Origin: Cristatella mucedo
Lineage: Eukaryota; Bryozoa; Phylactolaemata; Cristatellidae
Length of the DNA stretch: 20,000 nucleotides
Assembly: GCA_009760855.2 (NCBI GenBank)
Contig: WPIO01000008.1
Span: forward strand, 6,655,001-6,675,000
Direction of reading: 5' to 3'
The notes beneath the pieces were generated by a model. It saw only the letters and a program-made list of their open reading frames with translations, was not told the DNA's origin and searched no databases. This document shows positions 9,325 through 18,151 of the stretch, one piece after another (the stretch's first letter is position 1; every line of letters begins with the position of its first letter). The position numbers were made by a program, and so were the translations under genes.

Positions 9325-9729
9325 TAAGGAGCTAATCTGGGAGCAGTTGAGGAGATGGTTGATCGTCGACATCAGCATTTTTGGATTGTGCATCTGTGCT
9401 TCAACAATGTTTTTATAGAAGCTCGACTTGGCCTTTGCTAGGATCGATTGGTACGACCTACAGTAGTCTTCATATGCCTGTCGATGTTGTCAGTCCTGAT
9501 CTTTTGTATGCTTTTTCAAGCTTGCGCTTAGTAGACCTGGCTAGTTTAATGTCTGTGGTAAACCATAGGCTGTCTGCGCCAGGGCGAACAGTGCGCTTAG
9601 TCAGAGGTGCACACCCATCGAGTGGGTCAGCTAGTGTCGTGTTGTAGCTATCCTACCAATGATGATAGATCAGAGGGCGGACTGAGCAGCAGAGGCGAAG
9701 CAGATATTCTCGCACGGACAGCATCGATG

Positions 9730-10782
9730 TCAAGGGTCGAGGTTTCGCGATTCACCGGTTATTTTAGAGGAGGAGGCAGGCACACACTGTAGATTGAATG
9801 AGATCAGCATGTGGTTAGATAAGCAGGATTTGGTAATAATTGATGACAGAGTGCAGTTGTGTGAGAAAATCTGGTCGATGGTGTGACCCTTGACGTGAGT
9901 AAGGACATGCACATGAGCCACAAGAGACGATGAGTCAGTCAACGTACGAAATTCAGTGTTCAAGGCGTCACATATTTTATCAAAGTGAACGTTGAAATCC
10001 CCCATAGCGAGGAAGGATCGATTTCTTGCACACAGAATCGAAATGAGATCGGAGAAATCTGAGATAAAGAAGGATTTGGTACCTGGTGGGCGATAGACTG
10101 CTGCCACCATCGGTAGCTTGTTTTCGGGTGATACCAGGACAATTAATTCAAAAGGCTGCTTCGAGGGTACTGCAAATGGCTTGAAATTAAATTTTGAGCA
10201 CACGATAACAGCAACTCCACCTCCAAATTTGATTGATCTAGGGGTGTGAACGAATGAGAAACCAGTTGGTGTAGCATCTTTAACGGTTGGGCAGTTTATC
10301 GATTTTAGCCAAGTTTCATTTAGGGCGAGCAGGTCGAGACCATTTTCAGAAATAAGGTCGCTTATTACCAGAGGTGTATTGCACATTGAGCGAGGATTCC
10401 AAAGGCAAGCGTTAAGTCGGGCCTGTGGATTTATAACAGGCCTGATGACGACTAAGTTAAAGAGATTCACAGTGACGCATGTGGGAGAGCATGCTGAGCT
10501 GTTCAAGACAATGCTAGGAATACCAAACGAGCGGGTACTCAGCTTGCAGTTCGGCCCAAGGAGCAGCATCTGAGTTGGCGCTTCCGGCCACCACATCGGC
10601 TTCTGGGTGTTTCTTTTGTTAATGCATAGTTCTTGAATCTTAGCAACAGGATTAATATCTAGGAATGCATTTGATCTACGGTGACGAAGCAATAGCAGCT
10701 GCTGACGATCATAACTAACATGCAGGTTACTAGCCGCCAGCCTAGCTAAGGCAGCCACCGGCACTGGAGACCGAGCAGCCAA
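9730..10782 (-). pseudogene. LINE endonuclease ORF (copy 3)
   Basis: A 350-codon open frame. About 130 N-terminal residues have no clear domain. The endonuclease follows with LNACLWNPRSM (metal-site Asn), LALNETWL (catalytic Glu), GGGVAVIV, AAVYRPPG, FLAMGDFNVHFD (Asp-Asn), HTIDQIF (Asp) and SNHMLISF (catalytic His; SDH in most relatives). All key residues of the apurinic-endonuclease-like fold are therefore visible. Its role is to nick target DNA and prime reverse transcription. The frame opens after a TGA with no ATG at its head; the first in-frame ATG is at PMWWPEAP. A stop at 9730 separates it from the RT, which in active relatives is in the same frame. Confidence 0.85.
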
Positions 10783-10800
10783 AAGCGATCAGCGTTTAGA

Positions 10801-11317
10801 TATCCATAGGCACGCAATTTCTTAGGCGCTACGGTCAAATAACAATAAGAATAACTTTAAACAGGTCTTAGCTGTAGCGTTTCCGTCAGTAGAAATGATT
10901 TGAGCTCTAACTCAAAGCACCTCCAGGTGCTTGGTTTTCCAGATGTCAGTAACTCACTGGGTGCCTCTCCATCTCAAGCAGCACACTGCAGTTGTGTGAG
11001 TCGCGATTGCTGGTAGTTACTTTGGTATATAGCAACACAAGAAGATTGCCATGAGCTCAGGTTCTAGTGATGAAACGAACACACTAGCAATACGTGAGAG
11101 CTTAGAGTAACCTATGTAATGTAATGTAATGTATCTCCGTCAGTAACTCCACAAAGTCATAAAGACCATGTGGGTGTTAAGCAGGAGAGTTTTGTATAGC
11201 GCACTCACAGCCTAAGCGGCTTTCGGTACGCATTCGGTAGCCAACAGACTTCGTCTCACGCAACAAAGAGAAAGTGGGAAGCATAGCAGAGTTAGGAGAG
11301 CAGTTGAGGTAGTGAGT
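10801..11317. other. 5' flank or 5' UTR of LINE copy 3; no gene seen
   Basis: It may include the LINE 5' UTR. Small features are an inverted repeat AAGCACCT/AGGTGCTT (10915-10932, 2-base gap) and a (GTAAT)n run at 11115-11132. No coding signal was found. Confidence 0.5.
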
Positions 11318-11434
11318 GCATATGTATGTGTGTGCGTGTGTGTGTGCGTGCATGTGTGCATGCGTGCAGGCGTGTATGTGTGTGTGTGTGCATCTGTGCA
11401 TCTGTGCATCTGTGCATGTTATGTGTGTGCTACA
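11318..11434. repeat. TG-rich microsatellite
   Basis: A (TG)n run with CG and CATG interruptions, including three tandem CATCTGTG units. Alternating purine-pyrimidine sequence like this can adopt Z-DNA. The open frames across it on both strands are repeat artefacts. Confidence 0.93.
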
Positions 11435-11835
11435 TGTGGGTGGTTGTGCTCGCATAAGTGCTTCTGTTTACGTACGTGTTTTTGGTGTTGCGGCTGGTTG
11501 GGTATTCAGATGTTTGCATGCATGCATGAGTTGAGTGGATTGGCCATATCATATTGGAGCAACTCAGAACTAACTATTAGTGCCAATTTGTAGCAAGCAA
11601 ATCAATAACCGGTTGGGTTATAAACGAATGCACTATATATATTTAAGCTCCTTGAGGCTTGTTTTACTTTAAAAGCAAGAAAGTGCACCTAACAGATTCC
11701 AACAGGGAAATACCTTTGCGTTTATGGTGAGTATTTTGAGTTCCGTAATGAAAATAAACGGAGTGTGCATGCATACCCCACACTATTCTTTTCAAATTAG
11801 TAGCTCTATGCTCCTCCAAAACTTGGTAAGAATAA

Positions 11836-12294
11836 CTAAATGCCATAACTTTCTAAAACTCGAAAATTCGCCATCTTTCGCTTAATGGGTGCACAGAACA
11901 TGCTGCACCCATTAAAAATGATTTTATCGGTTACTACATCTAATGCCTTGCGGGGTGGGCTACGTCCACCGGCTAGGCGGAATACGCAGGCTTTGAGGTG
12001 CATTTGGACATAATGCTCTTTTGTTAAGTAGGCTGAGGCCTTGCGAAACGGTATCCACTGACTAATAGCATTTCTTCCCAGTTGTAAACACTTGATTACG
12101 AAGCTGAAAATAAGCAGCTTATGACGATTATGGGCTTTCTTTTTGGTAGTGTCACCTTTGCAATCCCTCCTCTGCCGATGTCTTGTGCGAACGAATAGAG
12201 TTGTCTTTTTCAAACACCACCTTAAAAACTCTACCTGAAAATCAGAACTTGAATATCGAAAGCCTGCAGCTAGAAAATACTTCGCACCTCTTTT
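11836..12294 (-). CDS. Unrecognised 152-codon open frame, doubtful
   Basis: It is open from a TGA to a TAG (152 codons); the in-frame methionine at 12213 leaves 125 codons. The translation is rich in Lys and Arg and includes KKTTLFVRTRHRQRRDCKGD and LAGGRSPPRKALDVV. I recognise no domain, signal peptide or membrane segment. One frame of this length is roughly what chance allows in 20 kb. It lies in intron 3 of the lectin gene on the same strand. A hairpin at 11882-11915 lies inside it. It may be a decayed mobile element or noise. Confidence 0.15.
   Translation of the reverse strand, partial: KRGAKYFLAAGFRYSSSDFQVEFLRWCLKKTTLFVRTRHRQRRDCKGDTTKKKAHNRHKLLIFSFVIKCLQLGRNAISQWIPFRKASAYLTKEHYVQMHLKACVFRLAGGRSPPRKALDVVTDKIIFNGCSMFCAPIKRKMANFRVLESYGI
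11882..11915. repeat. Perfect 12-bp inverted repeat, 10-base loop
   Basis: TTAATGGGTGCA (11882-11893) and TGCACCCATTAA (11904-11915) are exact reverse complements, separated by CAGAACATGC. Confidence 0.9.
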
Positions 12295-13923
12295 TCAGCA
12301 ACGCCAATTCAATCTATCACGGCTACCATTTAGCTTTGTAGAGTCTTATGGACTCATTTACTTTTACATAGATCTAATCTGCTATTTCTAATGGTGTCTT
12401 GGAATTTTCTAGCTGTACGCCCTGCGGTATTCAAATGTGTTTGCCTGGAAAACTTTGGGCCTACGTAAGTTGTATTATCAAAGCTTGTGCTGGCTTGTCG
12501 TGGATTGTGCTTAACATCTGAAATCGAGCACAGCACGACATTTACCCTTTAGGCGTCATACAGAATTAGCTCTCTGAGGCTGGTCTAACACATCTAGCAA
12601 TGAAACCCTCGGCAGCACCAGTAAAGTTGTTTCAAGAAAATCTTTATCGTCAGGCGAGGCAACCTTTTGACAGACGCCAGTGAGCTAAACCCAGTTCAAA
12701 TTTACAGCTTATTTAGACTACAAATATGTCTGTCCGGCAGAAGACAATTGAGCTATGTTGGGCTAAAAACTTAGGCAATTAATTAAATTTAATTTAAATT
12801 AAGAATCGGTGATCTTCATTCGACCATAGGACTTAAGCCTCTACTTTGGCAAATTTTTTGTAATTTTGTACTGGTAAAATTCTGAGCCAGATTTGCTCTA
12901 TTAAATCACCTACAACACAGTACCGTGTGCATGTATAGTTATGTTTGTGAATAAATAAATTCCCTAGACTAAAGTTCAGAATTTTCCTGAAAAATTTGGG
13001 GAAATCAGACAAAAAATGTCAGTAACATCACGTGTCCCTTCTTCCTACTAGGTGACCTTTGAAGGTATGTAGCGTCAATGAGGTTTTGCTGTATCGATGG
13101 GACGGCTTGAACTTGCTAAACCGATTACAATGCAACGACTTTAGCAAGTAGGAGGCGTGGAGGCAAATGGGGGCCAAAATGATGGAGAGGTTTTGGCTGC
13201 TGTTTTTTGCAGTCAGACCTATTCAAGATGTCTCATTTTTAAGTTGTCGTTATGTATTACGTAGAAATTGCAGAAGTTTCTATCGGCCTTCTAATTATGC
13301 TTTCACATATATTTTCACCTAGCTTCGATATTTTTTACAGCAATTTGGATCGTCCAGATAAGCATATGGTTATTTTAAAAAATAACAATATTTCTAATGA
13401 TATATGGGTGCAGCACTTGAATAAAGCTAATTCTTTGCTGAGGCATTTCACATAAGCTAGAAAGGAAACGTGTTTGCTAAGACGTTTCTTATTCAATGCA
13501 TGAAAGAGTTAAGAAATTAGTGGCCATAGCTCTTTTTATAAATGAAAAGACATAAACCAAATGATCGATGCTCGCAACGTGCAGAAATTGTGCACAAACC
13601 ATCGCAAAGTCATGGGTTCGTACGAAGGTCAGGTTTTACAGCAGTAGCCACTGGACCTTCGATTTTTGCACTGGCTACTGCCGACTACAGACAAATACTG
13701 TTCTAATATATTCGCAAGTGGATGCGAGTTTTCACAGCATCAACTAACATAGCACAGCCACATTGAGACTTCCCACCTTGCTGAGTGGTGCTGAATCTCA
13801 AGCTAAACAAGTTATGCCACGATCGTGAGGTTAGATTGAAAAAGGCACGAGCAAGGAAAAATGCAAAGGCAAACAATGTACAGCAAGACTGTACATAAGA
13901 TAGTTCATAAATATATCACCCAC
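12295..13923. other. Intron 3 sequence without recognised genes
   Basis: AT-rich in parts, including a near-palindrome of TTAA/AAATTT type at about 12779-12802. An inverted repeat GCAGTAGCCA (13641-13650) / TGGCTACTGC (13672-13681) is present. Short open frames at 12354-12536 and 13252-13455 show no domain. Confidence 0.5.
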
Positions 13924-14057
13924 CTGCTAATTTGCTCTTACGATCGCTCAAAGCATAAGAGACTTCGTTGAGATTTACGAGAAAGCTGTTGAGACGCCTG
14001 CATTGGGTTTGAGCTCCTGTGAATGTTTCTGATTGCGTGAAGAGCCTCAGACAGTAT
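13924..14057 (-). CDS. Exon 3: CTLD1 first helices (YCLRLF...C motif)
   Basis: The acceptor GCGTTACAG precedes 14057; phase 2 entry makes an Arg codon across the junction. The exon encodes 44 residues: YCLRLF (Cys61), then SETFTGAQTQC (Cys78, start of the C1-C4 disulfide), then the second-helix region with LVNL. This matches the family pattern Y-C-x-x-F, aromatic-x-x-A-x-x-x-C. I chose donor GCAG|GTGGGT at 13923 (phase 1). An alternative GTAAGA donor at 13941 is in the same phase and would drop six residues. The chosen end lands 26 residues after the cysteine, against 25 after the equivalent cysteine in exon 6, which supports it. Confidence 0.84.
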
Positions 14058-14194
14058 CTGTAACGCATTTTAAAATAAGTTCCCAGCGACAGATCTAACT
14101 GTAACAGATCAAATTTTAGCACTTTACAATGAAGATGAACAGATGCACAAGGAAAACCAAGGTATATGCAGCGATTTTCCTTTAACTTGCTCAC

Positions 14195-14288
14195 CTCGTT
14201 AAACTCGGTGTGGCACGGTCAGTTTGCTGCTGTGGTATCTCATCCCATCCATCAGGGCAGCCGCCGATGTCGAATGTTCTAGAATTCT
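14195..14288 (-). CDS. Exon 2: start of CTLD1 (CPDGW motif)
   Basis: The acceptor TACTTCAG precedes 14288 and the donor is ACGAG|GTGAGC at 14194. The exon is 94 bp, entering in phase 1 and leaving in phase 2. It encodes 30 residues containing GGCPDGWDEI. Cys-Pro-x-Gly-Trp is the usual opening of a long-form C-type lectin domain: the cysteine (residue 38) forms the extra N-terminal disulfide and the tryptophan starts the first strand. The exon is too short to be found by ORF length. It is followed by a 137-bp intron before exon 3, and joining the two restores the expected tryptophan-to-YC segment. Confidence 0.82.
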
Positions 14289-15031
14289 CTGAAGTACGTA
14301 AAAAAAATTAATTTTGTTTAAATATATCCCTCGATAATTTCATAAATTACGCTTAATTAAAGCAATAAAATTGATATCCAGAAACAGCTACCTTGGCTCT
14401 TTTCACTAACTTACAATCAGAAAATTATTCAAATATCAACCGAAAAGAACAGAAGGTCGTGTGGCCACGGGATTTTTACCGTAGTTGGAGAGTAGAAACT
14501 GCAAATATTTTGGTCACTTGCTTTGCTCTACCTATTCAGATATTGAGGATATTGGTTCTAAGTTTCTGCTTTACTGTGATTAAATTTCGACGCTATTCTT
14601 CTTGAACATTAATAGTAGCCTGGCATGTTCAAGTCACGAAGCAGTCACGCAGTCAGGATGCTTAAGCCCTCGTCAGACTTCTATCCAGCGATAGGTTGAC
14701 CTGAAACTACAAATATAACCAAAACACAATTATAATTACTATATTAATGATAATAAGTAGTAGGTCTAGCTTCTTAAATTAACCAAATCTCAATCCAAAT
14801 GCTTCCAGATTTGCTACAAGAGAAGCTATAATCAAGGCTCAATGATGTCTAAGGTGTATCATATTTTGACAAGCATGCAAAATTGTACAAGTATCAAGCT
14901 TACACCGGCAAGCAAAAGCACGCTAGAAAACTATTAGGGCCGATGGTTAGTCAGACCTATGAGCAGTAGCATATCACTCGAACTGCATTGCCCTTCACTC
15001 GCAGACACATCTGTAACAGCAGATTACACTT
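14289..15031. other. Intron 1 sequence, right of exon 2; nothing recognised
   Basis: AT-rich intron. A 70-codon plus-strand frame at 14393-14605 has no domain or splice support. Confidence 0.5.
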
Positions 15032-15385
15032 AATAATAATAATAACACACTTGATAAAGCACCCTTAGAGAACTCAATCTCTTTCTAGGTGCTTTACATT
15101 TGCTGCAAAGGAAACACGATCGAATGATGACTGGTATCATGCTTGATAAACAACATGAAAAACATGGTTAGGGGTGACATGCACAGGGTCAGCATGTAAA
15201 TGTGGTTAGTGGCAGCATGTAACAGTGTCAGCATGCATAAGCACATGAAGGACAAATCACGGGGACATACTAAATGCTGTCATGAATAGGTGCATTCTTA
15301 ATTTCTTTTTAAATGTGGTCAAGTGATGGGATGTCGTGATAGGAGTGAGTTCCAGGCTTTGGAAGCATACGAACTAAAGGCACTT
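15032..15385 (-). mobile_element. LINE copy 4, 5'-truncated 3' end
   Basis: About 354 bp align along their length with copy 3 at 7028-7365: (TAA)n, the stem-loop, TTTACATTTGCTGCA, GTCAGCATG-type repeats, AATTTCTTTTTAAATGTGGT, and the GAAGCATACGAACTAAAGG block. Similarity stops at GGCAC, about 15385. Only 3' UTR and the very end of the coding part remain. CACTTA occurs at both edges (about 15028 and 15381) and might be a short target duplication, but this is weak. It lies in intron 1, in the sense of the lectin gene. Confidence 0.88.
15056..15095 (-). promoter_or_regulatory. LINE 3' stem-loop (copy 4)
   Basis: Outer arms AAAGCACC (15056-15063) and GGTGCTTT (15088-15095) pair perfectly. Inner arms are GAGA (15068-15071) and TCTC (15078-15081). 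One pair differs from copy 3 and from the 6455 tail yet stays paired. Confidence 0.68.
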
Positions 15386-15399
15386 ACCTACTGTCTCAG

Positions 15400-15602
15400 C
15401 CTCAATTCGTGTATCTGTCGTCATGTTACTAGGGAGTAATGCATTAATAGAAGTTGTTGAAGGTTTCGCTACACTAGAGAAGATAACGGTCAATGCCCGT
15501 GTGGATGGGTCAACTTTTGCTTTTCTTGTTGTTAGTGTTTCTCCTGCATTTCAAAAAAGCCCGATGGATGAAATTTTGGATGCTTTGGTGCAAAATGATT
15601 AG
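15400..15602 (+). CDS. Candidate exon with SEA-like domain half
   Basis: After CTACTGTCTCAG, a phase-1 frame of 66 residues runs to TAG. It reads VVEGFATLEKITVNARVDGS, then TFAFLVVSVSPAF, then PMDEILDALVQND. The pattern I-x-V ... D-G-S-x-x-x-x-hydrophobic strand ... helix ILDAL resembles the second half of SEA modules, whose self-cleavage occurs at a G-S bond; here the pair is Gly-Ser. A different plus frame of the same DNA gives a hydrophobic peptide (15493-15675), probably a shadow. No partner exons or polyadenylation signal were identified. It may be a nested plus-strand gene, a stray exon or chance. Confidence 0.35.
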
Positions 15603-16216
15603 ACAGGTTAGAACGGTGCATTCACTTACCGACTCAAGCATAATGAGAGACCAGGGTGAGCCAAGAGCTGTGTGATGTGACTAGATAATTCAAAATACAA
15701 TGGCTATTTTCATCTATCAGCACAAACCAGAGATGTTGACCAAAATAAGCTCCCGGTTAAATGCAATCACTAAACCAATAGTGCACCAAGGCAGACTTAT
15801 GCATGACCTTTAAACTTGTCATTCTGAGAGAAGCACGACATTGGCAGTCTGGTCGTCATAAATGAAAAGAAGCTTACTTAAAAAGTTTAATTACCATGCA
15901 CGTGATTTTTTTGAGTTAAGACCTACCTCGGCTAGAAATATTAACTATGAAGCCCCCCAAATGGAATAGCTTAATATATAATAATAAGAGTTGCAGCATT
16001 CAGTATTAATCTTCATACCTATCTATCATATTAGGTATGTAGCCCAGCTTAAAATTGAAAAAAAAAGGCAATCGACCATCGTTGTGTAACTACGCCGATT
16101 CGACCAGATGTTCACAGCAAATGCAAAATACTGAGAATTTCAATTACGTTAGGGTACAGCTAGATATGAGGTAGTAGGATAGCTAACCAAGTTTTTTGGT
16201 ACTCATAATCACAATA
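15603..16216. other. Intron 1 sequence, nothing recognised
   Basis: AT-rich intron with short A-runs. No splice-supported coding frame or repeat family is seen. Confidence 0.5.
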
Positions 16217-16327
16217 ATGTGTTCTACTGGTTCTCGCAATTTGCACGCAATCAGCTTTTCTTGCACAGCCTGTGGTAGCTACTTAAGGGTGCCTCGGAAG
16301 AGATATTTGCTTAAGCATGTTCCTTAG
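16217..16327 (+). CDS. Mini-ORF with a zinc-finger-like C-x2-C...H, doubtful
   Basis: A 36-codon frame from ATG to TAG contains FSCTACGSYLRVPRKRYLLK and then HV. F-x-C-x2-C with a basic middle and L-x-x-H recalls the first three ligands of a C2H2 finger, but the second His is replaced by the end of the frame (HVP-stop). It could be a truncated finger from a decayed element or chance. Confidence 0.15.
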   Translation: MCSTGSRNLHAISFSCTACGSYLRVPRKRYLLKHVP

Positions 16328-16400
16328 CCCCTGAGGTACAGCAATCAAATGTTGATTTTCTTAAGAAAAAGAATGTTGTCACCCTCCATAACATTAACCC

Positions 16401-16442
16401 TCCATGACAGTCACCATCCATGACAGTCACCATCCATGACAT
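16401..16442. repeat. 16-bp tandem repeat, about 2.6 copies
   Basis: TCCATGACAGTCACCA repeats exactly twice and begins a third time. Confidence 0.95.
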
Positions 16443-17123
16443 GATTTACAGTTAAGTCAACGAACCGGTTTCTAGTACTAACCAAGAACAGGTGCTCTAG
16501 ACTTGATATGCATTCGACAGGAGTATTTTCAAATCAGGTTGTGAATATAGAAGCTGTGCCAACTACCTATTTTTTAATGGAATTGTGGCATAATTATATT
16601 ACTCAAAACATGCTATTCTCGAAGTAACTAGCCTGGAAAGCAGGATGTCTGCTTAATGTGTTATGCTTCATTTATTTCGCAAAACAGTGATATGACTATT
16701 TCCTGATGTGATCTTTGTTAGATTCCCTCTTTGATAAACATCAGTATGAGAATTCCAGCAAGTTAAAAAATTGTCCCTTAATTTTTAAATCACTGAATTA
16801 GCATTGGTATCTAGGTGTCAGTTCCAGGGCATAGCCATGCACATCATAAAATAATCTAGGCTTATTGTGGACGATCCGTACAGCACACTTAACCATATAT
16901 ACGCTCCTGACGATAATATTGATAAGAAAGTAAAAGCATCTGAAATAAGAGATTAATTAAGTGGCTAACAAGAAAGGCATTTGGCCTTGGTTAAAAATTT
17001 TTGGGTCAAGCTTAGTTATCACTTGAGAGATAGCGCTTGGTCATACTGTTCTGGAAGCTGGAAGTACAAGTCAAAAAGGTGCATCGGCTGAAGCTTTTCT
17101 TTAGTAGTTGCATAGTTTAGTTA

Positions 17124-17172
17124 AGTTTGAGTTTTAGTAGTTTGAGACTTTAGTAGTTTGAGACTTTAGTAG
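17124..17172. repeat. 16-bp tandem repeat, about 3 copies
   Basis: TAGTAGTTTGAGACTT occurs exactly at 17135-17150 and 17151-17166, with partial copies on both sides. Confidence 0.93.
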
Positions 17173-18069
17173 TGTAACCTCTTAGAGGGGGAGCCAGAAT
17201 CGCGAGCAAGCAAGTGACTTCAGGATTCATTAAGCAGCTCTTTGAAGGCAGTGTCTACAATTGCTGTTCAGTATCCTTAGCTGCCCTTACAAGTTAAGGT
17301 GCCTTATAATAATACCAGAATTCCAATAATTGAACGCCTAATGAAGATTTAATTTTGGTTCCTCTTTCAGTTTCTCATAGAGGATGCTTACAGCATCTTC
17401 TTGCATTCTCGCTAAGGATGCAAGAATGAAGGTAGCAGAAACATCTTAAGCTAATAAATCAAAAAAGCTATCAGCCAGCCTACGAGTACATAACCTGAAA
17501 AAAGACCAGGGGAAATGTTTCAGTCGCACAAAACGTCTCTGAGAATCTGTTTGAGGACGCCGTGCCAAGCCCACTTTTAGCTTTTTGCCACCTCCATGAT
17601 CACTTTTTATCGAGTTCAGCTGGTCAGAATGCATATGCCAATGCGTTAGCTTTCCTCTGTAGTTAACTGACTTCCCTGATGTCTATGCAGTGCGAAAGTG
17701 GCATGTCGTTAGTTTTACCTACTCAGAAACCTCTTTGTCGAAATGGCTAACAAGGAGCTTAGTACCTAGCCATCTAATCTTCATCAATATCTGTAGTGGT
17801 AAAGGATCACCCAGGTGAATGTTTAGCACGATGGCATTCCTTCATCTTACCATGCCGCAGACGGAACACCGACTCTGCTCAAGACAGTAGAGACCCAACC
17901 ACCCTTTTACTGCAATATTGAGCTTGCATAGCCATGCAGGAGCAGAGAGGCTGGCTTAAAGCTGCATGCTGCAAGTTAAAGGTGCATATGGTAGTGCTGC
18001 TCTATGCTCACAACCACAGGCCAACGACTTACAGCTCTAGCCTCTACTCATGACATGCAGTGTGCATAC

Positions 18070-18151
18070 CTGCTGGAATGACTGATTGTAGCTGCACCAG
18101 TTGAATGCTGGCAAGGATAAGTGCAGTGAACAGTATAGCATAGGAAGACAT
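18070..18151 (-). CDS. Exon 1 of the CTLD gene: signal peptide
   Basis: The ATG at 18151-18149 is the first methionine in its frame; the open frame upstream contains no ATG. It encodes 27 residues beginning MSSYAILFTALILAS, a short polar start followed by a hydrophobic core typical of a secretory signal peptide, ending ...SVIPA. The exon ends in phase 1 at GCAG|GTATGC. The phase-1 acceptor at 14288 continues it with a Glu codon across the junction. The cleavage site is probably near LQS or IPA, which is inference. No convincing TATA box is visible within about 100 bp upstream, so a noncoding first exon further up is possible. Intron 1 is about 3.8 kb and contains LINE copy 4. Confidence 0.75.

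Larger units (their letters stand above)
7030..10800 (-). mobile_element. LINE copy 3, nearly full-length CR1/L2/Rex1-like non-LTR retrotransposon (defective)
   Basis: On the minus strand, 5' to 3': an N-terminal region, an apurinic-type endonuclease (9730-10782), reverse transcriptase (about 9208-8170), the conserved C-terminal region (about 7833-7356), then a 3' UTR of about 300 bp ending in a stem-loop and (ATT)n. Domain order and motif wording (SAAFDTI, GVPQGSVLGPVLF, ADDTQLY, SRLDFCNSLLAGLP) fit the CR1/L2/Rex1 group of LINEs; I cannot assign the clade more finely. Frameshifts near 8815 and 8305, an open-frame gap at 9208-9730 and the insert at 7834-8167 make it inactive. It lies in sense orientation in intron 3. 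The 5' end is uncertain because no second copy covers it. Confidence 0.88.
16328..18069. other. Rest of intron 1: no gene supported, two short tandem repeats
   Basis: Contains the repeats at 16401-16442 and 17124-17172. Open frames at 17446-17634 (minus) and 17640-17820 (plus) lack recognised domains. A fragment CESGMSLVLPTQKPLCRNG after CTATGCAG at about 17690 faintly resembles a sushi module but stops at once. Confidence 0.45.
2798..18151 (-). other. Multi-exon gene model: secreted C-type-lectin-like domain protein (partial at 3' end)
   Basis: Six exons were joined by hand: 18151-18070, 14288-14195, 14057-13924, 6393-6294, 6177-5999, 2977-2798. Exon end phases are 1, 2, 1, 2, 1, 1, and each acceptor matches the preceding donor. 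Introns are about 3781, 137, 7530, 116 and 3021 bp, all GT...AG. The product starts with a signal peptide (residues 1-27). CTLD1 covers about 38-184, with cysteines at 38, 61, 78, 153, 176 and 184 fitting the long-form pairing (C38-C61, C78-C184, C153-C176). CTLD2 begins at about residue 200 and is only half present. Sequons are visible at N157, N220 and N245. A secreted or lectin-like recognition protein is the family expectation; the ligand is unknown. The LINE copies lie in introns 1, 3, 5 and beyond exon 6. The model rests on splice logic and motifs, not on transcripts. Confidence 0.78.

Noticed and set aside
11177-11593. Cys/His/Val-rich ORFs on both strands
   Set aside because: They are translations of the TG microsatellite.
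14057-14094. Earlier exon 3 acceptor at TTAG|AT (phase 1), joining exon 1 directly
   Set aside because: It would skip exon 2 and lose CPDGW; the acceptor at 14058 fits exon 2's phase and gives the canonical RYC motif.
17446-17634. 16 bases shared with LINE copy 3 (GAGTTCAGCTGGTCAG at about 17614) suggesting another LINE fragment
   Set aside because: Similarity does not extend on either side; most likely coincidence.
17690-17760. Sushi-like fragment CESGM...CRNG on the plus strand
   Set aside because: Only about 19 residues, a stop where the G-x-W tryptophan should follow, and a competing longer frame through the same bases.
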